The position numbers were made by a program, and so were the translations under genes. From contig DAOUSQ010000036.1 in NCBI GenBank assembly GCA_030627145.1, positions 1-8,145 of the forward strand: a stretch of 8,145 nt of DNA, in the 5' to 3' direction. Positions 1 through 6,008 of this stretch are shown in pieces. Positions within the stretch are counted from its first letter, which is position 1, and each line of letters starts with the position of its first letter. The stretch is from Syntrophomonadaceae bacterium. GTDB taxonomy: Bacteria; Bacillota_B; Syntrophomonadia; Syntrophomonadales; Syntrophomonadaceae. The notes under the pieces were generated by a model. That model saw nothing but the letters and a program-made list of their open reading frames with translations, was not told the origin of the DNA and made no database searches.

Positions 1-31
1 ACCAGGCCCAGAATTTTCCCATAACCCCCAT
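1..31 (-). CDS. sepF: SepF cell-division protein, N-terminal fragment (cut by window edge)
   Basis: Only the first ten codons are in the window. They read MGVMGKFWAW, which matches the typical SepF opening (M-x-V-M-x-K-F-W), the short N-terminal membrane-binding helix. The ATG is at 31-29 and a strong GGGAGG ribosome binding site lies at 45-40, eight bases upstream. In Firmicutes SepF (YlmF) anchors FtsZ to the membrane and is encoded directly after the PLP protein YlmE/YggS, which is exactly its position here, 69 bases after the yggS stop. The call rests on the ten residues plus this synteny; the rest of the gene lies beyond the left edge. Confidence 0.8.
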   Translation of the reverse strand, partial: MGVMGKFWAW

Positions 32-100
32 CTTTTCAACCTCCCTTATAACTCCTGAAACAACCTAGCTTTTCCTGTATTTATTTACTATTTCAACCTG

Positions 101-778
101 CTAGTTGAATATTGCACTTCCGACACGAATAATGTTTGAGCCTTCCTCAATGGCTATCTCAAAATCCTGCGACATCCCCATTGATAGATATTTTAAATCA
201 ACATTCTTAAACTGTTTATTAATAAACTTCTGCTGCAATCTATACAATTCTTTAAAAACAGGCCTGGATTCTTTTGCATTGTCAAGAAGTGGGGCAATCG
301 TCATCAGTCCGTATATCTTTACTGCATCTAATTGCCCAATAGAGTTAAGAAAGGCTTCTACTTCTTTTGCTTCTATTCCTGCCTTCTGTTCTTCCCCGGA
401 AATATTCACCTGAAGAAGGACCGGTACTTCTATTCCCACACTTTGAGCTCTCTTGTTTAACTCTTCAGCAAGCTTCCATCTGTCCAGTGAATGAATCAGG
501 AAAGCCTTACCAATAATATCTTTGACCTTGTTAGTCTGAAGTCGACCTATCATATGCCATTTAGCTTGTGGCAAACTCTCTATCTTTCGGTTTAGTTCCT
601 GAACCCGGTTCTCGCCAAAATTTTCAATTCCAAGCTGGTATGCCAGGTGGGCCTGAGCATTATCAACTGTTTTAGTTACTGCTACCAGGGTGATTTCAGA
701 AGCTCTTCTTCCACTTCTTACGGCAGCCTTTTCTATTCTTTGTTTAACTCCATCTATATTTTTTGCCAGTTTATCCAC
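101..778 (-). CDS. yggS: YggS/YlmE family pyridoxal phosphate homeostasis protein
   Basis: Cytosolic single-domain PLP-binding protein (fold type III, PROSC/YlmE family) with no catalysed reaction firmly known; the family buffers PLP and affects amino-acid and keto-acid metabolism. I place the start at the GTG at 778-776, because AAGGTGA lies just upstream with a five-base gap. The ATG at 799 lacks a ribosome binding site. This gives 225 residues, the usual length, and puts the PLP lysine at K36, as in E. coli YggS. Visible family motifs are VAVTKT (32-37), FGENRVQE (54-61), WHMIGRLQTNK (74-84), LQVNISGE (122-129), GLMTIAP (157-163), LSMGMSQD (198-205) and RVGSAIF (218-224). All key residues are present. 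It precedes sepF, as in the ylm cluster of Bacillus, and follows the two-component genes after a 301-base gap, so it may start its own transcript. Confidence 0.95.
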   Translation of the reverse strand: MDKLAKNIDGVKQRIEKAAVRSGRRASEITLVAVTKTVDNAQAHLAYQLGIENFGENRVQELNRKIESLPQAKWHMIGRLQTNKVKDIIGKAFLIHSLDRWKLAEELNKRAQSVGIEVPVLLQVNISGEEQKAGIEAKEVEAFLNSIGQLDAVKIYGLMTIAPLLDNAKESRPVFKELYRLQQKFINKQFKNVDLKYLSMGMSQDFEIAIEEGSNIIRVGSAIFN

Positions 779-870
779 TAATATCACCTTACTTAACATT
801 TTATAGTCGGGAACGCTTTGCCCTTATTATTAAACCTGATTTCTTCATAAATACTAAGAACATATCCGAT

Positions 871-898
871 ATTATATTTTTCTATCTAATCCTGGTAA
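871..898 (-). promoter_or_regulatory. Possible SigA-type promoter for yggS-sepF
   Basis: On the minus strand a perfect TATAAT (876-871) is preceded by TTACCA (898-893, four of six matches to TTGACA) with a 16-base spacer. This would give a leader of about 85 bases before the yggS GTG. It is placed sensibly, in the long gap after the kinase gene, but in AT-rich DNA such matches occur by chance. Confidence 0.4.
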
Positions 899-980
899 CT
901 CCTCTTTTTTTACTACAAGCTACTTCTTTTCTATCGTTTTACTCCTCTTCTTATCTAAAAGTTTTGTGAAAAACTTACTA

Positions 981-1072
981 CAAGTGGATAAAATCATTTA
1001 TTCTAAGTCCTGGAAGAGCCGGTCCCCTTCATCCACTTGAACAAATACTTTTGATACTTTATCACAGGACTT
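981..1072. repeat. Two interlocked inverted repeats downstream of the kinase gene
   Basis: CAAGTGGAT (981-989) is the exact reverse complement of ATCCACTTG (1031-1039). AAGTCCTG (1005-1012) is the exact reverse complement of CAGGACTT (1065-1072). The arms alternate (first, second, first, second), so both stems together would form a pseudoknot-like fold, or two mutually exclusive hairpins. A GC-rich core (GAGCCGGTCCCC, 1016-1027) lies inside. The segment begins eight bases after the kinase stop. There is no U-tract of the kind seen in an intrinsic terminator. It could be a degenerate mobile palindromic repeat or an RNA element. Confidence 0.45.
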
Positions 1073-1079
1073 CTAGATA

Positions 1080-2123
1080 TCAAACTACAAGAAAGCTAAC
1101 CCCAAAAGTCGAACCTTTACCTATTTCGCTATCAACGAATACGTCCCCGCCATGTAATTCAACAATATGCTTTACTATCGACAGCCCAAGTCCGGTCCCT
1201 CCCTGATCCCTGGACCGGGCTTTGTCCACCCTGTAAAATCTCTCAAATACGCGAGGTAAACTCTCGTGAGGTATACCCATTCCTGTATCGGTTATGGTAG
1301 TTACTATTCGACTGCTTTGTCTACAGCAGCGAATAATTATTTTGCCATCACTGGGAGTATATTTTATAGCGTTATCAAGGAGGTTTATCAATACCTGTCC
1401 GAGCAAATCTTCATCGGCTTGAATAAAAGGTACTTTTGGAGGATAAATAAATTCAACATGCAGTGATTTTTCACTTATCTGTGGTCCAAGCATATTCATG
1501 ATACTAGTTATTGAACGGACGATACATACAGGTCGGGGGGATATTAAACGTTCTTTTGATTCAATAGATGAAAGTGTCAGGAGATCTTCGATTAAACGGC
1601 TCAGGCGATCAGTTTCGGTATCAATAATGGAAAGAAACCTCCTGCAAACAGCACTATTCTCCATAGCCCCATCCATAAGAGTTTCCACAAAACCCTTTAT
1701 ACAGGTTAACGGTGTCCTTAATTCATGAGATACATTAGCTACAAACTCTGACCTCATCTGGTCAAAATTTCGCGCATCTGTAACATCATGAAAAACTGCC
1801 ACCGCACCTTCGATTTTTTCTAATTCATTCTTTACAGGTCCAACATGAATTCTAAAGATATGCGTACTGGGTCTTATTACGGTCTCTGTAAACAATTCGT
1901 TTCCAGTTTCTAAAACCTCGCATATCATACGGCTGATTTCCTGATCTTCAGTAATATCACTAAGCCGCATTCCAAGTAAAGCCCCTTCGCTCACCAGAAA
2001 CAGGCTTTCAGCAGCCTTGTTAGCAAGTATTATATTCCCTTTTAGATCAAATACGATAACGCCATCAATCATGCTGGTAAGTATTGCATGCATCTTGGTT
2101 TTATCCTGGGCAATTGTAAGCAT
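1080..2123 (-). CDS. PhoR-like sensor histidine kinase without membrane segments (PAS-HisKA-HATPase)
   Basis: Two-component sensor kinase of 347 residues, partner of the PhoP-like regulator 24 bases upstream. Order: PAS domain (about 8-115), HisKA with FVANVSHELRTPLT (phospho-acceptor H133), then an HATPase_c domain with N box NLLDNAIKY (247-255), G1 DTGMGIP (279-285), F box FERFYR (293-298) and G2 GGTGLGLSI (308-316). All catalytic motifs are intact. PhoR/WalK-type kinases normally carry two transmembrane helices, an extracytoplasmic domain and HAMP before the PAS. Here the protein begins at what would be the linker just before the PAS, and no hydrophobic helix exists. The start is supported by AAGGGGG about six bases before ATG, and the phoP stop leaves no space for a longer N-terminus. 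I infer a cytoplasmic sensor reading its signal through the PAS. The symbol is withheld because phosphate sensing cannot be shown. Confidence 0.9.
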   Translation of the reverse strand: MLTIAQDKTKMHAILTSMIDGVIVFDLKGNIILANKAAESLFLVSEGALLGMRLSDITEDQEISRMICEVLETGNELFTETVIRPSTHIFRIHVGPVKNELEKIEGAVAVFHDVTDARNFDQMRSEFVANVSHELRTPLTCIKGFVETLMDGAMENSAVCRRFLSIIDTETDRLSRLIEDLLTLSSIESKERLISPRPVCIVRSITSIMNMLGPQISEKSLHVEFIYPPKVPFIQADEDLLGQVLINLLDNAIKYTPSDGKIIIRCCRQSSRIVTTITDTGMGIPHESLPRVFERFYRVDKARSRDQGGTGLGLSIVKHIVELHGGDVFVDSEIGKGSTFGVSFLVV

Positions 2124-2147
2124 TAATAACCCCCTTCTAACTATTTA

Positions 2148-2855
2148 TCATTCTTCTGCAAACCGGTATCCAACTCCCCTGACAGTTTCTATATATTCTG
2201 GATAACTGGAGTCTTCTTTTAGTTTTTGTCGTAAGTGTCTTATGTGAACGTCTACCGTACGCGTATCACCAGAATACTCATAACCCCATACCTTTTCTAG
2301 TAGAACTTCCCGGGTAAAAACTTTGCCCGGGTTGGATCCCATTAAACTCAACAGTTCAAACTCCTTGGGGGTTAATTCCAATTTTTCTTCCCCCAAAAAA
2401 GCTTCGTATTTCTCTGGAACCACTATAAGGTCCTTAAAAACATAGATTTTCTTGCCAACAGCTTTTTCAGCTTCCAGTATTTTTAATGCCCTCAAACGTG
2501 CCTTTACTCTTGCAACCATTTCACGCGGACTGAAAGGTTTTTTTATATAATCATCAGCACCCATTTCCAGACCCAGGACTGTATCAAATTCCTCTGCTTT
2601 TGCAGTTAGCATTATAATAGGTATAGTGTTATAGTCGGGATTTTGTTTTAGTACTCTACACACCTCAAAACCATCCATATTAGGCAGCATAATATCAAGA
2701 ATAATCAGATCAGGAACTTCTTTTTTAACCATTTCCAAGGCACTAAGTCCATCATAGGCAACCACTACCCTGAAGCCTTCCTTTTCCAGGTTAAACTTTA
2801 CAAGTTCAACAATATATGTCTCGTCATCTACCACCAGTATTTTAGGCCCCGGCAT
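2148..2855 (-). CDS. PhoB/PhoP-type response regulator (OmpR family)
   Basis: Transcription factor with an N-terminal receiver domain (about 5-120) and a C-terminal OmpR/PhoB winged-helix DNA-binding domain (about 135-233). Receiver residues are complete: acidic D10 and D11, phospho-acceptor D54 in LDIMLP, T84 and K106 in the KKP motif. The DNA-binding part shows LTPKEFELL, TRTVDVHIRHLRQKL and the ending VRGVGYRF. I choose the ATG at 2855-2853, because GAGGTGG lies five bases upstream; the GTG at 2864 sits inside that ribosome binding site. The length is then 235 residues, normal for the family. The binding site overlaps the pgeF stop codon, ten bases away, which suggests translational coupling. 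Regulator and kinase genes are in the same frame, separated by consecutive TGA and TAA stops. Its cognate kinase is the PAS kinase next to it. Confidence 0.93.
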   Translation of the reverse strand: MPGPKILVVDDETYIVELVKFNLEKEGFRVVVAYDGLSALEMVKKEVPDLIILDIMLPNMDGFEVCRVLKQNPDYNTIPIIMLTAKAEEFDTVLGLEMGADDYIKKPFSPREMVARVKARLRALKILEAEKAVGKKIYVFKDLIVVPEKYEAFLGEEKLELTPKEFELLSLMGSNPGKVFTREVLLEKVWGYEYSGDTRTVDVHIRHLRQKLKEDSSYPEYIETVRGVGYRFAEE

Positions 2856-2865
2856 TTTAACCACC

Positions 2866-3681
2866 TCAATTTCTTAATACTATAAGAGCCCCCATCCTTC
2901 CCGTATTACCATTTTCACGCCGGTAAGAATAAAATATTCCGGTATTACAGGAAGTACAAATATCGCAAATCGTAATATTTTCCGGTTTAATCCCACATTG
3001 CATAAGAATTTGCCGGTTGGTAGTCTGTAAATTCCATGCATAACCGTTTTCATCCTTCTTGATTATATCATCTATATGTGCAAATTCATTAGTTACTTTT
3101 GCCACAAGTTCAGGCTGAATTTCGAAACAACACTTTCCAATACCTGGACCAATAAATACCCGGATATTTTCAGGTAAGCTGCCGAATTCCATACCCATTT
3201 TTTTTGTAGTTTTAGAAGCTATTCTTCCCCTTGTCCCTTTCCATCCACTATGGGCAATAGCAATAACCATTTTAACTGGATCAAAAAAATATATAGGCAG
3301 ACAGTCGGCATAAAAAGAAGCTAAAAAAAGACCTGGAGTATTACAGACCATGGCATCAAACCCCTTTAAAGCCGTACTATATTCAAATGCACCTCTACCC
3401 GAGTACCGTTTGTCAACTACAGCAACTCTGTTACCATGGACCTGTTCACAACAAACTATGTTGTTTAAATCTCCGTTAAATGTTTGCAAATAGCGCTGTC
3501 GATTTTCCAGGACATTCTCTCTTTTATCCCCTACATGAAGCCCCAGGTTAAGCGAATTAAATGGAATATCACTGGTACCCCCATGGCGGGTAGAAAAAGC
3601 GATATCAACACCCAGCTCTCTCCAGTCCGGCATGGTAATAAACTGTATTTCAGCTTTATTTTCCCACTTCCAATTATTCAT
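2866..3681 (-). CDS. pgeF: PgeF/YlmD/YfiH family, multicopper-oxidase-like (LACC1) purine nucleoside enzyme
   Basis: Cytosolic protein of 271 residues. The family was first called polyphenol oxidase (DUF152). Members such as LACC1 act on purine nucleosides, and E. coli PgeF edits peptidoglycan precursors by removing wrongly added L-Ser. The metal-binding triad is visible: H82 in EQVHGNR, C127 in ADCLPI and H144 in AHSGWKG. Other family marks are TRHGG (31-35), FIGPGIGKCCFEI (176-188) and RMGALIVL near the end. The start ATG has AAAGGA seven to eight bases upstream. It is the first minus-strand gene after the divergent promoter region at 3682-3750 and probably heads an operon with the two-component genes. 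In Bacillus ylmD directly precedes ylmE (yggS) and ylmF (sepF); here the two-component pair has come between. Confidence 0.93.
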   Translation of the reverse strand: MNNWKWENKAEIQFITMPDWRELGVDIAFSTRHGGTSDIPFNSLNLGLHVGDKRENVLENRQRYLQTFNGDLNNIVCCEQVHGNRVAVVDKRYSGRGAFEYSTALKGFDAMVCNTPGLFLASFYADCLPIYFFDPVKMVIAIAHSGWKGTRGRIASKTTKKMGMEFGSLPENIRVFIGPGIGKCCFEIQPELVAKVTNEFAHIDDIIKKDENGYAWNLQTTNRQILMQCGIKPENITICDICTSCNTGIFYSYRRENGNTGRMGALIVLRN

Positions 3682-3710
3682 TTGTCCATCCTTTCACTTT
3701 AGAATACAAT
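3682..3710 (+). promoter_or_regulatory. Probable SigA-type promoter for the plus-strand gene pair
   Basis: TTGTCC (3682-3687, four of six matches) and TACAAT (3705-3710, five of six) are separated by 17 bases. Transcription would start near 3717, leaving a leader of about 34 bases that contains the strong AGGAGGTG ribosome binding site at 3736-3743. The -35 abuts the pgeF start codon of the opposite strand, so this promoter overlaps the pgeF leader. Confidence 0.5.
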
Positions 3711-3725
3711 AATTATGTTAGAACA

Positions 3726-3737
3726 CTATAATTATAG
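3726..3737. promoter_or_regulatory. Perfect 12-base palindrome in the divergent intergenic region
   Basis: CTATAATTATAG is a perfect palindrome and gives TATAAT on both strands. Read on the minus strand it could be a -10 element for pgeF (start near 3724), though no good -35 is seen. On the plus strand it is too close to the ribosome binding site to be a -10 for the DUF2007 gene. It could instead be an operator half-site pair; this is a guess. Confidence 0.3.
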
Positions 3738-3750
3738 GAGGTGGAAACAG

Positions 3751-4047
3751 ATGGATCATCCTAATTGTAAAAATCCCCTTACCTCTGATAATAGTGAATG
3801 TTCTAACTGTTGTTATAGTAATAATAAATGTTCCTGGATAACAATTAGTAAAGTCTATCCACCAAATGATATTATCATTAAAGGTTTGTTGGAATCTTAC
3901 GGAATACCAGTAAGAATATCCCGTACAGAAATCCCCCAGTTGCCTGTAACCATTGGCCCTCTAGGCGAAGTTGAAATTGCAGTCCCAGAAACAATGGTTG
4001 AAAAAGCCAGAGATTTACTGAAAAATACAACTGACTCATCTAAATAA
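3751..4047 (+). CDS. DUF2007 domain protein with Cys-rich N-terminal extension
   Basis: Small 98-residue protein. Residues about 31-91 fit the DUF2007 (putative signal-transducing, PII-like fold) pattern: ITISKVYPPNDIIIKGLLES, GIPV, a GPLGEVEIAVPE strand and a terminal helix EKARDLL. Its biochemical role is unknown. In front of this domain lie five cysteines within 22 residues (C6, C17, C20, C21, C27), which suggests a zinc or other metal site. The start is the ATG with a very strong AGGAGGTG seven bases upstream; an ATG at 3715 in frame has no such site. The gene ends in tandem TAA TAG stops. It is transcribed away from pgeF and is followed after 41 bases by the helix-turn-helix gene, so the two are probably co-transcribed. 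Confident about the domain, unsure about the role. Confidence 0.75.
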   Translation: MDHPNCKNPLTSDNSECSNCCYSNNKCSWITISKVYPPNDIIIKGLLESYGIPVRISRTEIPQLPVTIGPLGEVEIAVPETMVEKARDLLKNTTDSSK

Positions 4048-4088
4048 TAGTATACTTTTACTAATTCCCTGTGAAAAGGGGTTGTCTT

Positions 4089-4931
4089 ATGCTAACAATA
4101 AGTGAGATAGCAACACGATATAATATAAGTAATCGCCAGGTACACGACCTGGTAAATTATGGTTATCTAAATATTGTCCAGGTATACAGAGCTGATAATA
4201 AAGGAATAAAATACCTCTTCTCAGAAAATGAAATCATTAAGCTGGATATTTATTCTTTACTGGAAGAAATAAAAGAAATAAAAAAACATAACAACCGGTA
4301 TAAGCATAATCACCAATCAGATTTTAAAAAGATAATTAGAACAGCAAATTTCTATGAAAAGTTTATTGAGAATACGGCTGATTATCCTGAAGGAAGCCTT
4401 CTAAAGGTCAGCTTTTATCTCTTTCACCTTAATCATTATGCCAAAAAATATATCGATCAAAGCAAGGAACTTTACTCATTAAAAAATAGGGTACTAAAAA
4501 AAATGTACCTGGAAAACAGTTCTTTTATTGAAGCAAGTTATTTGTTAGGACCTGATCGAAATAAGATATGGCTTTGTGAAGATTGCAAAGACGCAGCCCG
4601 TTCGGCTGGTATGTCTTATACTACTTATATTAAAGAAGAAAATTATTGTCCGAAATGCTCCATTAAATCAATAGAAAAAGAATATTATTCCCTGTTAGAA
4701 TTTAAGGTTGATGCACTCGATTATCGTTTTACTTTTCACCTTCCCCTTTCGTCCGCTTTAAGATGGATGAATAATATTGACGACCTCCCGCAGGGAATAC
4801 GAAAAATCGGAAAATATTCTGATAAAATGTACCTCTATGGCCGTTCAATTAATAAAATTGAAGAAAAAATCTTCCCTCTTCCTATGATTAAGGAACAGTT
4901 AAATGAATATATAAATTCCAGTGAGGCGTAA
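4089..4931 (+). CDS. Unrecognised protein with N-terminal helix-turn-helix and CxxC...CxxC zinc-ribbon-like motif
   Basis: Protein of 280 residues that I cannot assign to a named family. Residues 2-55 (LTISEIATRYNISNRQVHDL, then a basic turn and YLFSENEIIKLD) look like a MerR/excisionase-type winged helix-turn-helix, implying DNA binding. A charged helical middle follows (about 56-150, rich in Lys and Glu). Then come C163-x2-C166 and C187-x2-C190, a probable zinc ribbon with a 20-residue insert. The C-terminal part (about 197-280) has aromatic, strand-like sequence (YRFTFHLPLSSALRW) and no catalytic motif I know. No signal peptide or membrane segment. Start chosen at ATG 4089 because AAAAGGGG lies seven bases upstream; a GTG at 4071 precedes that site. 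It ends 33 bases from the nrdR stop, converging with it. A regulatory role is inferred only from the helix-turn-helix. Confidence 0.7.
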   Translation: MLTISEIATRYNISNRQVHDLVNYGYLNIVQVYRADNKGIKYLFSENEIIKLDIYSLLEEIKEIKKHNNRYKHNHQSDFKKIIRTANFYEKFIENTADYPEGSLLKVSFYLFHLNHYAKKYIDQSKELYSLKNRVLKKMYLENSSFIEASYLLGPDRNKIWLCEDCKDAARSAGMSYTTYIKEENYCPKCSIKSIEKEYYSLLEFKVDALDYRFTFHLPLSSALRWMNNIDDLPQGIRKIGKYSDKMYLYGRSINKIEEKIFPLPMIKEQLNEYINSSEA

Positions 4932-4953
4932 GATTAGTCGTTCACCGTAATCT
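4931..4953 (+). terminator. Weak hairpin between convergent genes, possible terminator
   Basis: AGATTA (4931-4936) and TAATCT (4948-4953) form a six-base stem with an eleven-base loop, followed on the plus strand by GCGTTATTTTC. It overlaps the last base of the stop codon of the helix-turn-helix gene and lies in the 33-base gap to the nrdR end. The stem is AT-rich and the U-tract short, so termination here is only plausible. Confidence 0.3.
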
Positions 4954-4964
4954 GCGTTATTTTC

Positions 4965-5417
4965 TCACCTGTTTTTTAACTGCTCAATTGTCTTGATAAA
5001 GCTATTTAAATCAGCAAATTGCCTGTAAACGGAAGCAAAGCGTACATAAGCCACCTCATCGAGACTTTTTAGCCTGTCCATTACCTTCTCACCAATAGTC
5101 ATACTACTTACTTCACGATCACAATGATCGTGTATATCCCTTTCTATTTCCGCAACTAGGTTCTCAATATCTTCCATACTAACGGGTCGCTTTTCACATG
5201 CCCTGGTAATCCCGTTGATTAATTTTCCCCGGTTAAACTGTTCGCGATTTCCTCCTTTTTTTATAACAAGCAGCGGCCTCTCTTCTACTCGTTCGTAAGT
5301 AGTAAATCTCTTCTTACAGGCATTGCATTCACGACGGCGGCGTATAGAACTACCATCTTCACTGGCCCTTGAATCTATTACTCGACTTTCAAACTCCTGG
5401 CAATATGGACAGCGCAT
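4965..5417 (-). CDS. nrdR: NrdR transcriptional repressor of ribonucleotide reductase genes
   Basis: Full-length 150-residue NrdR. The N-terminal zinc ribbon has C3-x2-C6 and C31-x2-C34, with the family stretches SRVIDSR and [17 protein letters not shown]. The ATP-cone domain (about 46-136) shows [14 protein letters not shown], the KRPVS turn and [11 protein letters not shown]. NrdR senses dATP/ATP through the cone and represses nrd operons by binding paired NrdR boxes; none is obvious in this window. The ATG has CAGGAGTGG six bases upstream. It lies 102 bases after ylmC with a possible promoter between, and it converges with the plus-strand pair. Nothing odd in the protein. Confidence 0.97.
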   Translation of the reverse strand: MRCPYCQEFESRVIDSRASEDGSSIRRRRECNACKKRFTTYERVEERPLLVIKKGGNREQFNRGKLINGITRACEKRPVSMEDIENLVAEIERDIHDHCDREVSSMTIGEKVMDRLKSLDEVAYVRFASVYRQFADLNSFIKTIEQLKNR

Positions 5418-5469
5418 TTATAACCACTCCTGAATTTAGCTATTATAACTTTCTTATTTATCTGCCCTT

Positions 5470-5498
5470 ATTATGACTAATACAAAACTTCAATTCAA
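5470..5498 (-). promoter_or_regulatory. Possible SigA-type promoter for nrdR
   Basis: On the minus strand TTGAAT (5498-5493) and CATAAT (5475-5470) are 17 bases apart, giving a start near 5463 and a leader of about 45 bases before the nrdR ATG. A second -10-like TATAAT at 5447-5442 lacks a -35. The position, just after the ylmC stop, fits an independent nrdR transcript. Confidence 0.45.
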
Positions 5499-5519
5499 CT
5501 TTATTTTCCTGTGATACGA

Positions 5520-5801
5520 CTACTTTTCAATAAAGTTATCTCTCTTGGAAGAATCGATTTCATTAGCCACAGGTATTTCTACCAGGATTACATCCTTCCC
5601 TATTCTGACTATCTTCTGCCAGGGAACGGTGACTTCTTCACGCCTGCTGAAAATACTGAACCCATGCGTTCTGCCAGGAAGGATTAAGGCCATGACCTTA
5701 CCATTTTCCAGGTCCAGGTCTATGTCCATAATGTTTCCCAGTTTTTTCCCATCTAGAATATTCACCACATCACGTGACCGCAGGTCCGATATTTTAATCA
5801 T
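5520..5801 (-). CDS. ylmC: YlmC/YmxH family PRC-barrel sporulation-associated protein
   Basis: Protein of 93 residues with a PRC-barrel-like beta fold: opening KISDLRSRDVVNI, DGKKLG turn (17-22), DIDLDLENGKVMAL strands, LPGR and VPWQKIVRIGKDVILVE (59-75). Family members are small, cytosolic, found in spore-formers next to sigG or the ylm cluster, and of unknown biochemical role. I start it at ATG 5801-5799, six bases after AGGAGTG; the GTG at 5810 lies within that binding site. The final 18 residues are charged and probably unstructured. Its ribosome binding site can pair with an upstream pyrimidine tract (see 5806-5865). Neighbours are nrdR downstream and the 51-residue ORF upstream. Confidence 0.9.
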   Translation of the reverse strand: MIKISDLRSRDVVNILDGKKLGNIMDIDLDLENGKVMALILPGRTHGFSIFSRREEVTVPWQKIVRIGKDVILVEIPVANEIDSSKRDNFIEK

Positions 5802-5805
5802 ATTT

Positions 5806-5865
5806 CTCACTCCTCTGTTTAAAATAGTGTGTATAGTTTTAATATATGAAAAACAGAGAAGAAAG
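5806..5865 (-). promoter_or_regulatory. Potential hairpin masking the ylmC ribosome binding site
   Basis: In the minus-strand transcript the 15 bases from 5865 to 5851 (CTTTCTTCTCTGTTT) can pair with 5820-5806 (AAACAGAGGAGTGAG). That is twelve Watson-Crick pairs, two G-U pairs and one mismatch, with a 30-base AT-rich loop. The second arm contains the GAGGAG binding site of ylmC. It only forms if transcription starts upstream of 5865. Purine-rich binding sites pair easily with pyrimidine tracts, so chance is possible, but the eight-base AAACAGAG core extends beyond the binding site. Confidence 0.35.
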
Positions 5866-6008
5866 TTTCCATACCCAACATTTAAATATTTGGTTTATAT
5901 TTTTTAACATAGACTCAATTACATCATTTTCCTTATATTTTTCAGATACTGGTTACACCTTTAATGTGAGTTTTTATCAGGTCCATTAATATTATTTTGA
6001 TTTTCATT

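Larger units (their letters stand above)
779..1079. other. 301-base intergenic region between phoR-like gene and yggS
   Basis: No convincing gene on either strand. It holds the candidate yggS promoter (871-898) and a small AT hairpin at 959-976 (AAGTTTT, loop GTGA, AAAACTT). It also holds two pairs of direct repeats (ACTCCTCTT at 898-906 and 941-949; TTACTACAAG at 910-919 and 975-984) and two interlocked inverted repeats at 981-1072. A 68-codon plus-strand reading frame (763-969) has no ribosome binding site, overlaps the start of yggS and looks like AT-rich noise. Confidence 0.6.

Noticed and set aside
763..969. 68-codon plus-strand reading frame with hydrophobic stretches in the yggS upstream region
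   Set aside because: No ribosome binding site, overlaps the start of yggS on the other strand, and the hydrophobic look follows from AT-rich (Phe/Leu/Ile/Tyr) codons.
3727..3732. TATAAT as -10 for the DUF2007 gene
   Set aside because: Transcription would begin within the ribosome binding site at 3736-3743; TACAAT at 3705-3710 with its -35 fits better.
5418..5519. NrdR box for autoregulation in front of nrdR
   Set aside because: No paired sequence close to the NrdR box consensus could be seen by eye.
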